This document shows, in pieces, positions 15,761 to 22,415 of a stretch of 38,296 nt of DNA (positions within the stretch are counted from its first letter, which is position 1; the number at the start of each line of letters is the position of its first letter). A model generated the notes under the pieces. That model was given only the letters and a program-made list of their open reading frames with translations. It did not search any database and had not been told where the DNA came from. A program made the position numbers and the translations under genes. Origin of the DNA: Secundilactobacillus kimchicus JCM 15530 (GTDB lineage Bacteria > Bacillota > Bacilli > Lactobacillales > Lactobacillaceae). Location of the stretch: the NCBI RefSeq assembly GCF_001433995.1, contig NZ_AZCX01000015.1:1-38296 (forward strand). Reading direction: 5' to 3'.

Positions 15761-15789
15761 ATTAAAACATACTACCAAAATCACGTCAA
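15761..15789 (-). promoter_or_regulatory. promoter of the aro operon
   Basis: TTGACG (15784-15789), 17-bp spacer, TTTAAT (15761-15766) on the minus strand. It starts 13 bp past the folP stop codon and about 31 bp before the leader peptide start. No terminator separates folP from it. Confidence 0.7.
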
Positions 15790-15802
15790 CCCTAATTTAA
15801 TT

Positions 15803-16942
15803 TTAATTTTCTTCAGGGGTCCAGTATCCCGCCTGGATTCGGTCAAACAACGTGACCAGTTGCTTAGTCTCTAAGACATCGTGAACCCTCAAGATTCGTC
15901 CACCTTGCTTCATCATCAAGGCCTCGTTCACCAGGGTCATTGGGAGCCGTTCGGTCTTTTTTAAGTCCAGTAATTTGGCTAGATATCCCTTATTAGAGAT
16001 TGCAATCATGAGTGGCCGATTAAAGTCGTTAAACCAGGCCATGTTTCGCATCATTGGGTAGTCCAGCTGTGAATCAGCCACGTTCGAAAACCCAATGCCA
16101 GGATCCAACGCAATCCGCCGTTCGTCAACTCCCGCTGCTTTAAGTTTTTGGAGGTTGTCTTTGAAGAATTGCCGCATTTCCGCTGTCAGCCGGGAAAAAT
16201 TGTGCTGCCGCATGTTCAACATCGTCAACACGCCAACCGTGCTTTGACCCATCATGGTTAATTTAATCGGATCGTCATCAAAACTATTGATGTCGTTCAT
16301 GATATCAACGTCCGCATCAAGAGCCGCCGCCATAACTGCTGGTTTATAGGTATCAATGGCCACTAAAACGTCGCCAAACCGTTGCTTAATGGCTTTAATG
16401 TACGGAATTGTGCGTTGAATCTCGACTTCTGGTGAGACCTCTTCATACCCCGGCCGCGTTGATTGGCCGTTGACTTCAATCACGTCAGCGCCTGCTGCCA
16501 GCATGGCGTCGACGTGGCTGAGAACCGCGTCTTCGGTCGTATAACGGCCGCCGTCGTAAAAGGAATCTGGTGTGATGTTCATAATGGCGTAAATTAACCC
16601 GTGGTTCGTCAGATCAAGACGACGGGACCCCACTTGCCAGATCAATTGGTGCCGGGCCAAAATTGCCGCCAGATCGGTGGCACCATCAGCATCTTGGAAC
16701 CAATCGGAAAAGTGGTCCCGCAACTGACTAATAGCGGGTGACGGTAATAAGACCGTCAGTGGCGTTTGAGTCACAAAAATAGCATCCAGCTGGGCCAACC
16801 GCAAATGCAGGCGGTCAGCTTCGGTGGTGCTGACATCTAGGAAGCATAATGCCAATAGCTGTTGCTGACTCATAAGCTGGCGAAACGCGGATTGTAGCCC
16901 TGATTGCTCGCCAATTGTCGTGGTCACATCGGTAATTTGCAT
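15803..16942 (-). CDS. folP: dihydropteroate synthase with an N-terminal extension
   Basis: A 379-aa dihydropteroate synthase, joining 6-hydroxymethyl-dihydropterin pyrophosphate to p-aminobenzoate; sulfonamides target this enzyme. The catalytic domain starts at about residue 115: YAIMNITPDSFYDGGRY, EVNGQSTRPG (canonical form DxGGESTRPG), AIDTYKP, NDINSF, LDPGIGF and the C-terminal RVHDV. Roughly 115 residues precede it, where the usual enzyme has almost none. The extension is acidic and helical and contains no motif I recognise. The gene begins two bases after the HAM1-like gene and is last in the folate operon. The substitution of N and Q in the EVNGQSTRPG loop is unusual but within the variation of the family. 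Confidence 0.93.
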   Translation of the reverse strand: MQITDVTTTIGEQSGLQSAFRQLMSQQQLLALCFLDVSTTEADRLHLRLAQLDAIFVTQTPLTVLLPSPAISQLRDHFSDWFQDADGATDLAAILARHQLIWQVGSRRLDLTNHGLIYAIMNITPDSFYDGGRYTTEDAVLSHVDAMLAAGADVIEVNGQSTRPGYEEVSPEVEIQRTIPYIKAIKQRFGDVLVAIDTYKPAVMAAALDADVDIMNDINSFDDDPIKLTMMGQSTVGVLTMLNMRQHNFSRLTAEMRQFFKDNLQKLKAAGVDERRIALDPGIGFSNVADSQLDYPMMRNMAWFNDFNRPLMIAISNKGYLAKLLDLKKTERLPMTLVNEALMMKQGGRILRVHDVLETKQLVTLFDRIQAGYWTPEEN

Positions 16943-16944
16943 GG

Positions 16945-17544
16945 TTAATCACCCTCCTGAGTTAAACTTGCAACTAACTGCTTGGCAGCCCGACCACGAT
17001 GCGTTAACGGAATTCGCGTTTTATCCGACAATTCCGCCAGGGTCGGTCCGCCCAACGCTAACGTGAAGATTCTGTCAAACCCAGTGGATTGATCACCAAC
17101 TGGGGCTGGGGCAATATAGCCTGATACCGTGCCAGTAGCGGTCGTTAACCGGCCATGAGGTGTCACGGCGACCAGGGTACACCACATCGTAGCACGGCGG
17201 TCTGACTGACCAGCTAAAGCGGCCAAAATAGCCTGATTATCACTAAGATTCGACTGTGCATGCAGCGTCCGCTTGGTCGTCACCCCCAAAGCAGATTGTC
17301 CAAGCGCCGCTAGTGTCAAACCACTATCATCAGCAATCACACCAGTATCTGGGACCAAGGCCGCCAGATACTTGACCTTTGCTGTCGCGTTGTCTTGGTA
17401 GCTCGTCACGCCTTCTTCTGGGAATGCGACGGGCGCCATCAGCGTCTGATACGAGGCCGCTGACAACCCGTAGTAGGCCAACGCTAGTTGCAAGTCAGCC
17501 GTTTTATATAAATTATTAGAGGCAATGAGCCAGTTAGTCATCAT
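16945..17544 (-). CDS. HAM1/RdgB-like nucleoside triphosphate pyrophosphatase in the fol operon
   Basis: A 199-aa protein of the Ham1/ITPase family, which cleaves pyrophosphate from non-canonical NTPs. The family signatures are degenerate: SNNLYKTADL (usually S-x-N-x-x-K-x-x-E), DDSGLTLAAL, GFDRIF (usually GYDPIF) and THRGRAAKQL (usually SHRxxA). The start is ATG-ATG at 17544, overlapping folC by eleven bases. Its place between folC and folP, together with the lack of a Nudix FolQ in this operon, suggests it may remove pyrophosphate from dihydroneopterin triphosphate, a step with no other candidate here. That function is inference; house-cleaning of ITP/XTP is the alternative. Confidence 0.82.
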   Translation of the reverse strand: MMTNWLIASNNLYKTADLQLALAYYGLSAASYQTLMAPVAFPEEGVTSYQDNATAKVKYLAALVPDTGVIADDSGLTLAALGQSALGVTTKRTLHAQSNLSDNQAILAALAGQSDRRATMWCTLVAVTPHGRLTTATGTVSGYIAPAPVGDQSTGFDRIFTLALGGPTLAELSDKTRIPLTHRGRAAKQLVASLTQEGD

Positions 17545-18871
17545 GATCAGCTGCCCCGGTTGCCAGTTCAGCCACCTCACGAGCCACGTAAAAGGACCCG
17601 CTGACAACCACGAGGCCGTCCGGTCCAGCTAACTGACGACCATGCTCGAGTGCTTCAGCCATACTCGTCGCTGCCGCCACTCGGGCACCAGGCGTCTGCG
17701 CCAGGATACACTTCGCCAAGGTCACCGCCGACATTGCCCGTTGCGGGTTATCCGGGGTGACTGTAATGATGGCCTTTGCTGCTGGCGTCACAATGGCGAC
17801 CATATCGGCGACCGCCTTGTCTGCCAAGACACCTAGGATCCAAATAATCGGTTTATCAGCCGCCAGCATCGACACGCTCTGAACAAGGGCCGTCATCCCG
17901 TCCGGATTATGGGCCACATCCAATAGGGTCAACGGTCGCTGCCCAATGGGTGTCAGCCGATCTGGTAGCTGAATTTGTTGAAGTCCCGTCCGCACCGCAG
18001 CGTCTGAGATGGCGGCTTTTTTCTGGCGTAACACCGACAAAACTGCTAGCGCCAATCGTAAATTTTGAAGTTGAAACACACCGATGACGTTCAACCGCAG
18101 ATTAGGCCAGGACTGGTCATCTCCAGTGACGTTAACGGTCATTTCATCATCTGAAATCGCCTGAACCGTGATGTCGGCCTGGGCTAAGATGAGGGGCACC
18201 GCCTGTTTAGTGGCCTCTTTTTGCAGGACCCTTAACGCATCTGGCGCCTGATCTCCCAACGTTACCACGGTTGTCCCGGGTTTAATAATCTTGGATTTTT
18301 GGATCGCAATTTTTTCAATGGTGTCCCCTAAAATCTGCATATGGTCCAACGCCACTTTATTAAAAACGGTCAACTGGGGGGCACTGATTGCATTTGTCGC
18401 ATCCGTTTTCCCACCTAATCCCGCTTCCAAAATCATATAGTCCACGCGCTGATTACGAAACCAAACAATGCTAATGAGGAACTGCCACTCAAAGATGGAA
18501 ATGGCATTCACACTGAGCCCCATGTTTTGGACCACTGGCAAGATTTCCGTATAAGTATCAATAAAGTCCGCTTCCGAAATCCACTGATTATTGATCTGAA
18601 TTTGTTCTCGATCATCTAAAATGGCAGGGCTACTAAAGCGCCCGACCTTAAATCCAGCCGCTTGTAAAACCGCCGCAAGCATGGCCCCCGTTGATCCCTT
18701 CCCGTTAGTTCCAGCGATGTGAATAACGTGGGCGTGTTGTTCGGGATGACTTAAAGCAGCCACCAGACGGCGCAATAACGGCACCCGATTAACGTTGCCG
18801 ACGAGCCGGTCCTGATTAAACTGGCCGATCAGTGCTTGGTACATTTCGTGAATGGTTTGCTTGGTTGGCAT
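17534..18871 (-). CDS. folC: folylpolyglutamate/dihydrofolate synthase
   Basis: A 445-aa Mur-ligase family protein that adds glutamate to folates (and possibly to dihydropteroate). The ATP-binding loop is HIAGTNGKGSTGAMLA (about residues 50-65), followed by GRFSSPAILDDREQIQIN, the family folate-site motif SPH-like loop, and LEAGLGGKTDATNAI (about 145-160). LLDVAHNPDGM (about 315) is the second-domain signature. The ATG at 18871 is preferred over an in-frame GTG at 18880 that overlaps the folE stop codon. The upstream GGGTG fits the ATG, though only moderately. The overlap with folE and the HAM1-like gene shows tight operon packing. Confidence 0.92.
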   Translation of the reverse strand: MPTKQTIHEMYQALIGQFNQDRLVGNVNRVPLLRRLVAALSHPEQHAHVIHIAGTNGKGSTGAMLAAVLQAAGFKVGRFSSPAILDDREQIQINNQWISEADFIDTYTEILPVVQNMGLSVNAISIFEWQFLISIVWFRNQRVDYMILEAGLGGKTDATNAISAPQLTVFNKVALDHMQILGDTIEKIAIQKSKIIKPGTTVVTLGDQAPDALRVLQKEATKQAVPLILAQADITVQAISDDEMTVNVTGDDQSWPNLRLNVIGVFQLQNLRLALAVLSVLRQKKAAISDAAVRTGLQQIQLPDRLTPIGQRPLTLLDVAHNPDGMTALVQSVSMLAADKPIIWILGVLADKAVADMVAIVTPAAKAIITVTPDNPQRAMSAVTLAKCILAQTPGARVAAATSMAEALEHGRQLAGPDGLVVVSGSFYVAREVAELATGAADHDD

Positions 18872-18876
18872 ATTTA

Positions 18877-19446
18877 TCACCCAATCGTTCGTTGTAAAAA
18901 CTCACTTTTCAAGGCATTATTCGTTTTAAATTCACCGGTGTAATAGCTGGTCTCAGTGTGGGAACCCGTCTTTTCAACGCCGCGCATTTCCATGCACATA
19001 TGCCGCGCTGAGACCGCAACTGCAACGCCTTTGGGGTCCAAAATCCGCGTCAATTCGGCGGCAATGTTAACGGTCATTCGCTCTTGAACGTTTGGCCGCT
19101 TGGCGCAGTAGTCAATTAACCGGGGAATCTTACTTAACCCCATGACTTGCTTGTGGTTAGGAATATAGGCCACATGAACGACCCCGAAAAACGGTAGTAG
19201 GTGATGTTCACACATTGAGTAAAACGAGATGTCTTTGATCAGCACCATTTCAGTGGTTTCCTCAACCGGAAATAGTTTGTAGTTATCAAAGGCTGGTGCG
19301 TTCAACGAGGAAAACACTTCCTGATACATTCTAGCCACTCGAGCCGGGGTTTCTTGCAGGCCATCACGAGTCGGATCTTCACCCACGGCTTCTAAAATCA
19401 TCTTGACCGCCGTTTCAATTTTTGCTTGGTTTTCTTCATTAATCAT
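18877..19446 (-). CDS. folE: GTP cyclohydrolase I
   Basis: A 189-aa GTP cyclohydrolase I, first committed step of folate synthesis: GTP to 7,8-dihydroneopterin triphosphate. Signatures are EDPTRDGLQETPARVARMY (about residues 19-37), the zinc and active-site segment SMCEHHLLPFFGVVHVAYIP (about 77-96, with Cys and His ligands) and RPNVQERMTVNIA. A further Cys follows in ARHMCMEMRGV. The start overlaps the end of folK by eight bases. Complete and normal in length. Confidence 0.96.
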   Translation of the reverse strand: MINEENQAKIETAVKMILEAVGEDPTRDGLQETPARVARMYQEVFSSLNAPAFDNYKLFPVEETTEMVLIKDISFYSMCEHHLLPFFGVVHVAYIPNHKQVMGLSKIPRLIDYCAKRPNVQERMTVNIAAELTRILDPKGVAVAVSARHMCMEMRGVEKTGSHTETSYYTGEFKTNNALKSEFLQRTIG

Positions 19447-19942
19447 AGTGTAGGGTCACTTCTCCTAGCTTTTTGATCCAGCTCTCGTCGCCGCCAGTTG
19501 CTAAGAACCGGTCGACAAGGTTGCTAATATCCGGATCGTCAATCGCAATATCTTTAATCGGTCGCAATACAAAATTGCGTTCACTAGCCCGCGGATGGGG
19601 AATCTCCAGGTCGCGCGTATGAATCGTTTGAAGTCCCCAATAAATAATGTCTAAATCAATTGTCCGGGGTCCCCAATGCTCATGCCGAATACGGTGGAGA
19701 CCTCTTTCAATTTCATGAAGAACTGTTAACAGCGCCTCGGGGTCTAGGTCGGTCGTAATGGCAACCGCAATATTATAGAAATTTTCCTGATCCAGTAGCC
19801 CCCAAGGTTGCGTTTCGTACACGGGGGACACACGAACGACCGTGATGTGTTCGTTCGCGTTTAATTCACGCAGCGCGTCGTTAAGCCGAGCCGCGCGATC
19901 ACCAATATTTGAGCCAATACTAAGATAAATTCGTTCAGCCAT
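19439..19942 (-). CDS. folK: 6-hydroxymethyl-dihydropterin pyrophosphokinase
   Basis: A 167-aa HPPK, transferring pyrophosphate from ATP to 6-hydroxymethyl-7,8-dihydropterin. The N terminus YLSIGSNIGDRAARL, VSPVYETQPWG, the Mg-binding and signature block RHEHWGPRTIDLDIIYWG, and IPHPRASERNFVLRPI are all classic. The start MAERIYLSIG at 19942 has an ideal GGAGG five bases upstream. A longer in-frame extension is not used. It overlaps the folB stop by eight bases. Confidence 0.95.
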   Translation of the reverse strand: MAERIYLSIGSNIGDRAARLNDALRELNANEHITVVRVSPVYETQPWGLLDQENFYNIAVAITTDLDPEALLTVLHEIERGLHRIRHEHWGPRTIDLDIIYWGLQTIHTRDLEIPHPRASERNFVLRPIKDIAIDDPDISNLVDRFLATGGDESWIKKLGEVTLHYD

Positions 19943-20297
19943 TTTGTCCTCCTGAAACTTCGATTTCGACATCGTCAAAAATTCCCGGCATCGGGACACT
20001 ATACTTGCGGATCTTCAGCGTCACGCGTTCTGCCGGAAACTGATTTAACAGGGCCTTCAATAATTCGTTGGCCAGCGACTCAATTAACTTATAGGAATGC
20101 TCGTGCACGAAACGGTCAATCACATCACGCACATCCGCATAACTGATGGTTGTACTCAATTCATCATCATGCACCCGGGTTTCAATCGGATAATCCAAAA
20201 AAACGTCAATTGCGAGTTGCTGACCGTTTCGCCGCTCCTCTGGCAAGACACCATTAAAGGTATGGAACCGTAAATTATGAATGCGAATAACTCCCAC
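19935..20297 (-). CDS. folB: dihydroneopterin aldolase
   Basis: A 120-aa dihydroneopterin aldolase, which makes 6-hydroxymethyl-dihydropterin from dihydroneopterin. The family N terminus IRIHNLRFHTFNGVLPEERR includes the active-site Glu. HSYKLIESLANELLKALL follows, with LKIRKYSVPMPGIFDDVEIEV carrying the catalytic Lys region at the C terminus. Translation most likely starts at GTG 20297: AAGGGG stands eight bases upstream and this yields the normal family length. The open frame extends 13 codons further, but without a ribosome binding site. It is the first fol gene. Confidence 0.92.
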   Translation of the reverse strand: MGVIRIHNLRFHTFNGVLPEERRNGQQLAIDVFLDYPIETRVHDDELSTTISYADVRDVIDRFVHEHSYKLIESLANELLKALLNQFPAERVTLKIRKYSVPMPGIFDDVEIEVSGGQNG

Positions 20298-20364
20298 GCT
20301 GTCGTCCCCTTCGTTATTTCTAATATAGTCTATCACGTCTCACAGCTACCGTCAGATACGCGGT

Positions 20365-20868
20365 CTAGCGGCGCGGCACCGTCAGGGCATCGTAGAGAAG
20401 GTCAACGTCTTGCGTTAACGTCTCAGCCACCGCATCATAGCGTTTTTCGGCCTTGGCAACGGGATCTCCGTCGCGAACGGCTTGCGCATAGTCCATCGCT
20501 AACCGACTGACATCAGCAGCGTCCAAGATGGCTTGCGTCGCACTAGCGGCGTTGATTCCCCGATAATGCCGCAGTTCGTTAAAGGCCTTGTCCCGCTCTT
20601 CTTTCAGCCCTTCTGTTCGCAGCTGGCGGTCGCTCGCCACGTCTTGACCGGGCTTTGCATCATGGACAATTGAATCGGCAACGGCCCGAGTCGCTTGTAG
20701 GTTGGCCAATAACAGATCACGAACGACCTGACCGCTAACGTCTCGCTTTTGAATCGTTACTTCCCCATCAGCCGGTGTGTGTGGCTCACGGTGCGGTGAC
20801 TGAGCGTTGCTACATCCAGCCAACAGGCCAGACGTCAGTATTGCGACCATTATCAGTATCCGTTTCAT
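20365..20868 (-). CDS. putative lipoprotein
   Basis: A 167-aa protein with a lipoprotein signal: MKRILIMVAILTSGLLAGC, lipobox LAGC with Cys at residue 19. The mature part is Ala/Asp/Arg rich and strongly helical (about residues 45-165), likely a coiled bundle. I recognise no family. GGAGG precedes the ATG. It lies 67 bp upstream of folB on the same strand with no clear terminator between, so it may be transcribed with the folate operon, though a functional link is not evident. Confidence 0.78.
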   Translation of the reverse strand: MKRILIMVAILTSGLLAGCSNAQSPHREPHTPADGEVTIQKRDVSGQVVRDLLLANLQATRAVADSIVHDAKPGQDVASDRQLRTEGLKEERDKAFNELRHYRGINAASATQAILDAADVSRLAMDYAQAVRDGDPVAKAEKRYDAVAETLTQDVDLLYDALTVPRR

Positions 20869-21044
20869 GACGAACCTCCAAGCGCGATAAGTTTTAAAAC
20901 TCTATAGCACCAATCATACCAAAAATTCCATCCTTTGACGTCCTAGTCTGGCCGGTTTTTCTATTTTAGTGCACTGGGGGTGCATTTCTGTCAAAAGTTG
21001 TTACACTAGAAAGAGCCGAACCAAATTGGAAAGGAAGCGTCGAA

Positions 21045-21548
21045 ATGAATAATCCAAACTTCAAATACCCTGATACTGCGGCCTACAACTTCATCATGCA
21101 GTACCTCGAACAAAAGCAGATTCACATTGCTGATATCGCTTCAATCACCTACAATATCCAAAAACAGTACCTGCCACAGCTAACAGAGGAAGAAGCCGTC
21201 TCTGCGGTGGTTGACGTGCTGCATAAGCGGGAAGTCATGAACAACGCCATGGTCGGGATTGCGCTGGATCAAGCGGCCTCAGCCAACCAACTCCCAGAAC
21301 CTCTCCAGGCCATCGTAGAAAATGACGCGGGCGTCTTTGGCGTCGACGAACTGTTAGCCGAAGGTGGGATTTCCGGAATATACGGCAAGATTGCCACCAC
21401 AAACTTCGGTTATTTAGATAAGGAAAAACACGGCATCTTAAAGCGCCTGGACACCGTAAAGGGCAAGGGCGTCAATACGTTCTTGGACGATATTATAGCG
21501 GCGGTGGCAGCGGCGGCGGGAGCGAAGATAGCGCATAAGTACGCATAG
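21045..21548 (+). CDS. pgpA: phosphatidylglycerophosphatase A (PgpA/YutG type)
   Basis: A 167-aa PgpA-like protein. Family features in order: a helical N terminus with IADIASITYNIQKQYLPQLT, VLHKREVMNNAMVGIALD (about residues 60-80), ENDAGVFGVDELLAE (about 95-110, the acidic cluster used for catalysis), and TNFGYLDKEKHGILKRLD (about 124-142), the characteristic C-terminal segment. It resembles Bacillus YutG. It would remove phosphate from phosphatidylglycerophosphate, although soluble YutG-like members have less certain substrates. GGAAAGGAAG precedes the ATG. Its TAG stop overlaps the first base pair of the structured repeat array downstream. Confidence 0.85.
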   Translation: MNNPNFKYPDTAAYNFIMQYLEQKQIHIADIASITYNIQKQYLPQLTEEEAVSAVVDVLHKREVMNNAMVGIALDQAASANQLPEPLQAIVENDAGVFGVDELLAEGGISGIYGKIATTNFGYLDKEKHGILKRLDTVKGKGVNTFLDDIIAAVAAAAGAKIAHKYA

Positions 21549-21930
21549 AGTGTGGAGCAAGGCGGTTAAACCGCAGAATGTAAGGGGGATAGGTAGAAAC
21601 TCTGGGCTTTGAGTTTTTGCCTATTCCCCTTACATGGCCGCGGTTTGCCTTGCGGAACACGTTTAGAGTGTGGAACAGCACGGTTAACTCCCGGAGTATA
21701 AGGGCGATAGCCGGAAGCTCCCGGACCTGGAGGTTTTGGCTATCGTGCTTATACAGGAGGGAGTTGCGCTGTGGAGCACGTTTAGAGTGCGGAACAAGAC
21801 GGGTTGATTGCGGAGGGTAAGCGGGGAACTCGGAAAATCCCGGGCTTGGATTTTTTGAGTTTTTCGCTTACCTAGTAGCAATCAGTCTTGTGGAGCACTT
21901 TTAGAGTGTGGAACAGCACGTTTATAGTGC
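21547..21930 (+). repeat. tandem array of three structured repeats, about 119 bp each, plus a fragment
   Basis: Units begin with AGAGTG(T/C)GGA at 21547, 21665, 21784 and 21903, spaced 118, 119 and 119 bp. Each unit is one long interrupted hairpin whose stems differ in sequence but keep the same position. Unit 1 pairs 21558-21563 with 21647-21652, 21568-21574 with 21640-21646, and the ten bases 21578-21587 with 21626-21635. Unit 2 pairs 21686-21692 with 21759-21765, 21696-21702 with 21748-21754, and 21705-21712 with 21738-21745. Unit 3 pairs 21794-21800 with 21885-21891, 21805-21811 with 21878-21884, 21816-21823 with 21865-21872, and 21834-21840 with 21848-21854. The loops share a GG(G/A)C core. 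The fourth unit is a short remnant. No T tract follows the units, so they are not ordinary terminators. Confidence 0.85.
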
Positions 21931-22000
21931 AGACAATATTCTCCGCCAAAGCCCTAAAAACATCTCAAATCAAAGGAACCCATCACATGTCAAACCATCC

Positions 22001-22032
22001 AAAAAATTCCCACTACGTCAATGTAGTGGGAA
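22001..22032 (-). terminator. intrinsic terminator
   Basis: TTCCCACTAC and GTAGTGGGAA (22007-22016, 22023-22032) with a six-base loop. On the minus strand six T follow. It ends the mini-MerR gene. Confidence 0.8.
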
Positions 22033-22067
22033 CTCGTTCACGCGACCACTTAAGGTTTCAACGTGGG

Positions 22068-22283
22068 TTAAAGCTGGGCCGCTTCGCAAAGTGGCATTAG
22101 ATCCTTGAGGTCGTCAACAGATGACCCATTTTCCATGAAGCAATTAACCATATCTAGCCAATAAAGGTCTTTGTCTGAGAAACCGGCGCTTGCATCCTTT
22201 GTTGGGAGCAAGCCAGCGGCTGTATACGTCGCAATTTTTTCTGCCAGCACACCAGACTTGGCTGCTAATTGTTCCAGAGTCAT
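22068..22283 (-). CDS. MerR-type DNA-binding domain protein, 71 aa
   Basis: A 71-aa protein consisting only of a MerR-like winged helix: MTLEQLAAKSGVLAEKIATYTAAGLLP (helix-turn-helix and the position where classical members have RYYE), then AGFSDKDLYWLDMVNCF and GSSVDDLKDLM (second helical part). It lacks the usual C-terminal coiled coil and effector domain. A moderately good AGG-rich ribosome binding site precedes the ATG. It is divergent from the CynX-like MFS gene at 22416. Either it is a mini-regulator of that gene, or the remnant of a longer regulator. Confidence 0.75.
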   Translation of the reverse strand: MTLEQLAAKSGVLAEKIATYTAAGLLPTKDASAGFSDKDLYWLDMVNCFMENGSSVDDLKDLMPLCEAAQL

Positions 22284-22415
22284 AGCCCTACCTGTCCTTT
22301 CCTAAATTCAAGAACAGTTTACTCTGATTTTAGTGAAAAGCAACCCTTTTAATGGCGGGCTCATGCCCTCCCAATGAATCACCCATTAACCACGTTATTT
22401 AAAGGATCTGATTAT

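Noticed and set aside
15502-15789. T-box in front of the aro operon
   Set aside because: The conserved core (GGTGG-N-ACCGCG) and stem I are absent here, in contrast to the clear example at 30.3 kb. The leader-peptide ORF and paired hairpins explain the region better.
21547-21930. CRISPR array
   Set aside because: Units of 119 bp contain no short constant repeat with variable spacers; the constant part is short ends and a loop, and no cas gene is present.
21547-21930. Chain of transcription terminators
   Set aside because: The stems are long and interrupted, and no T tract follows any unit.
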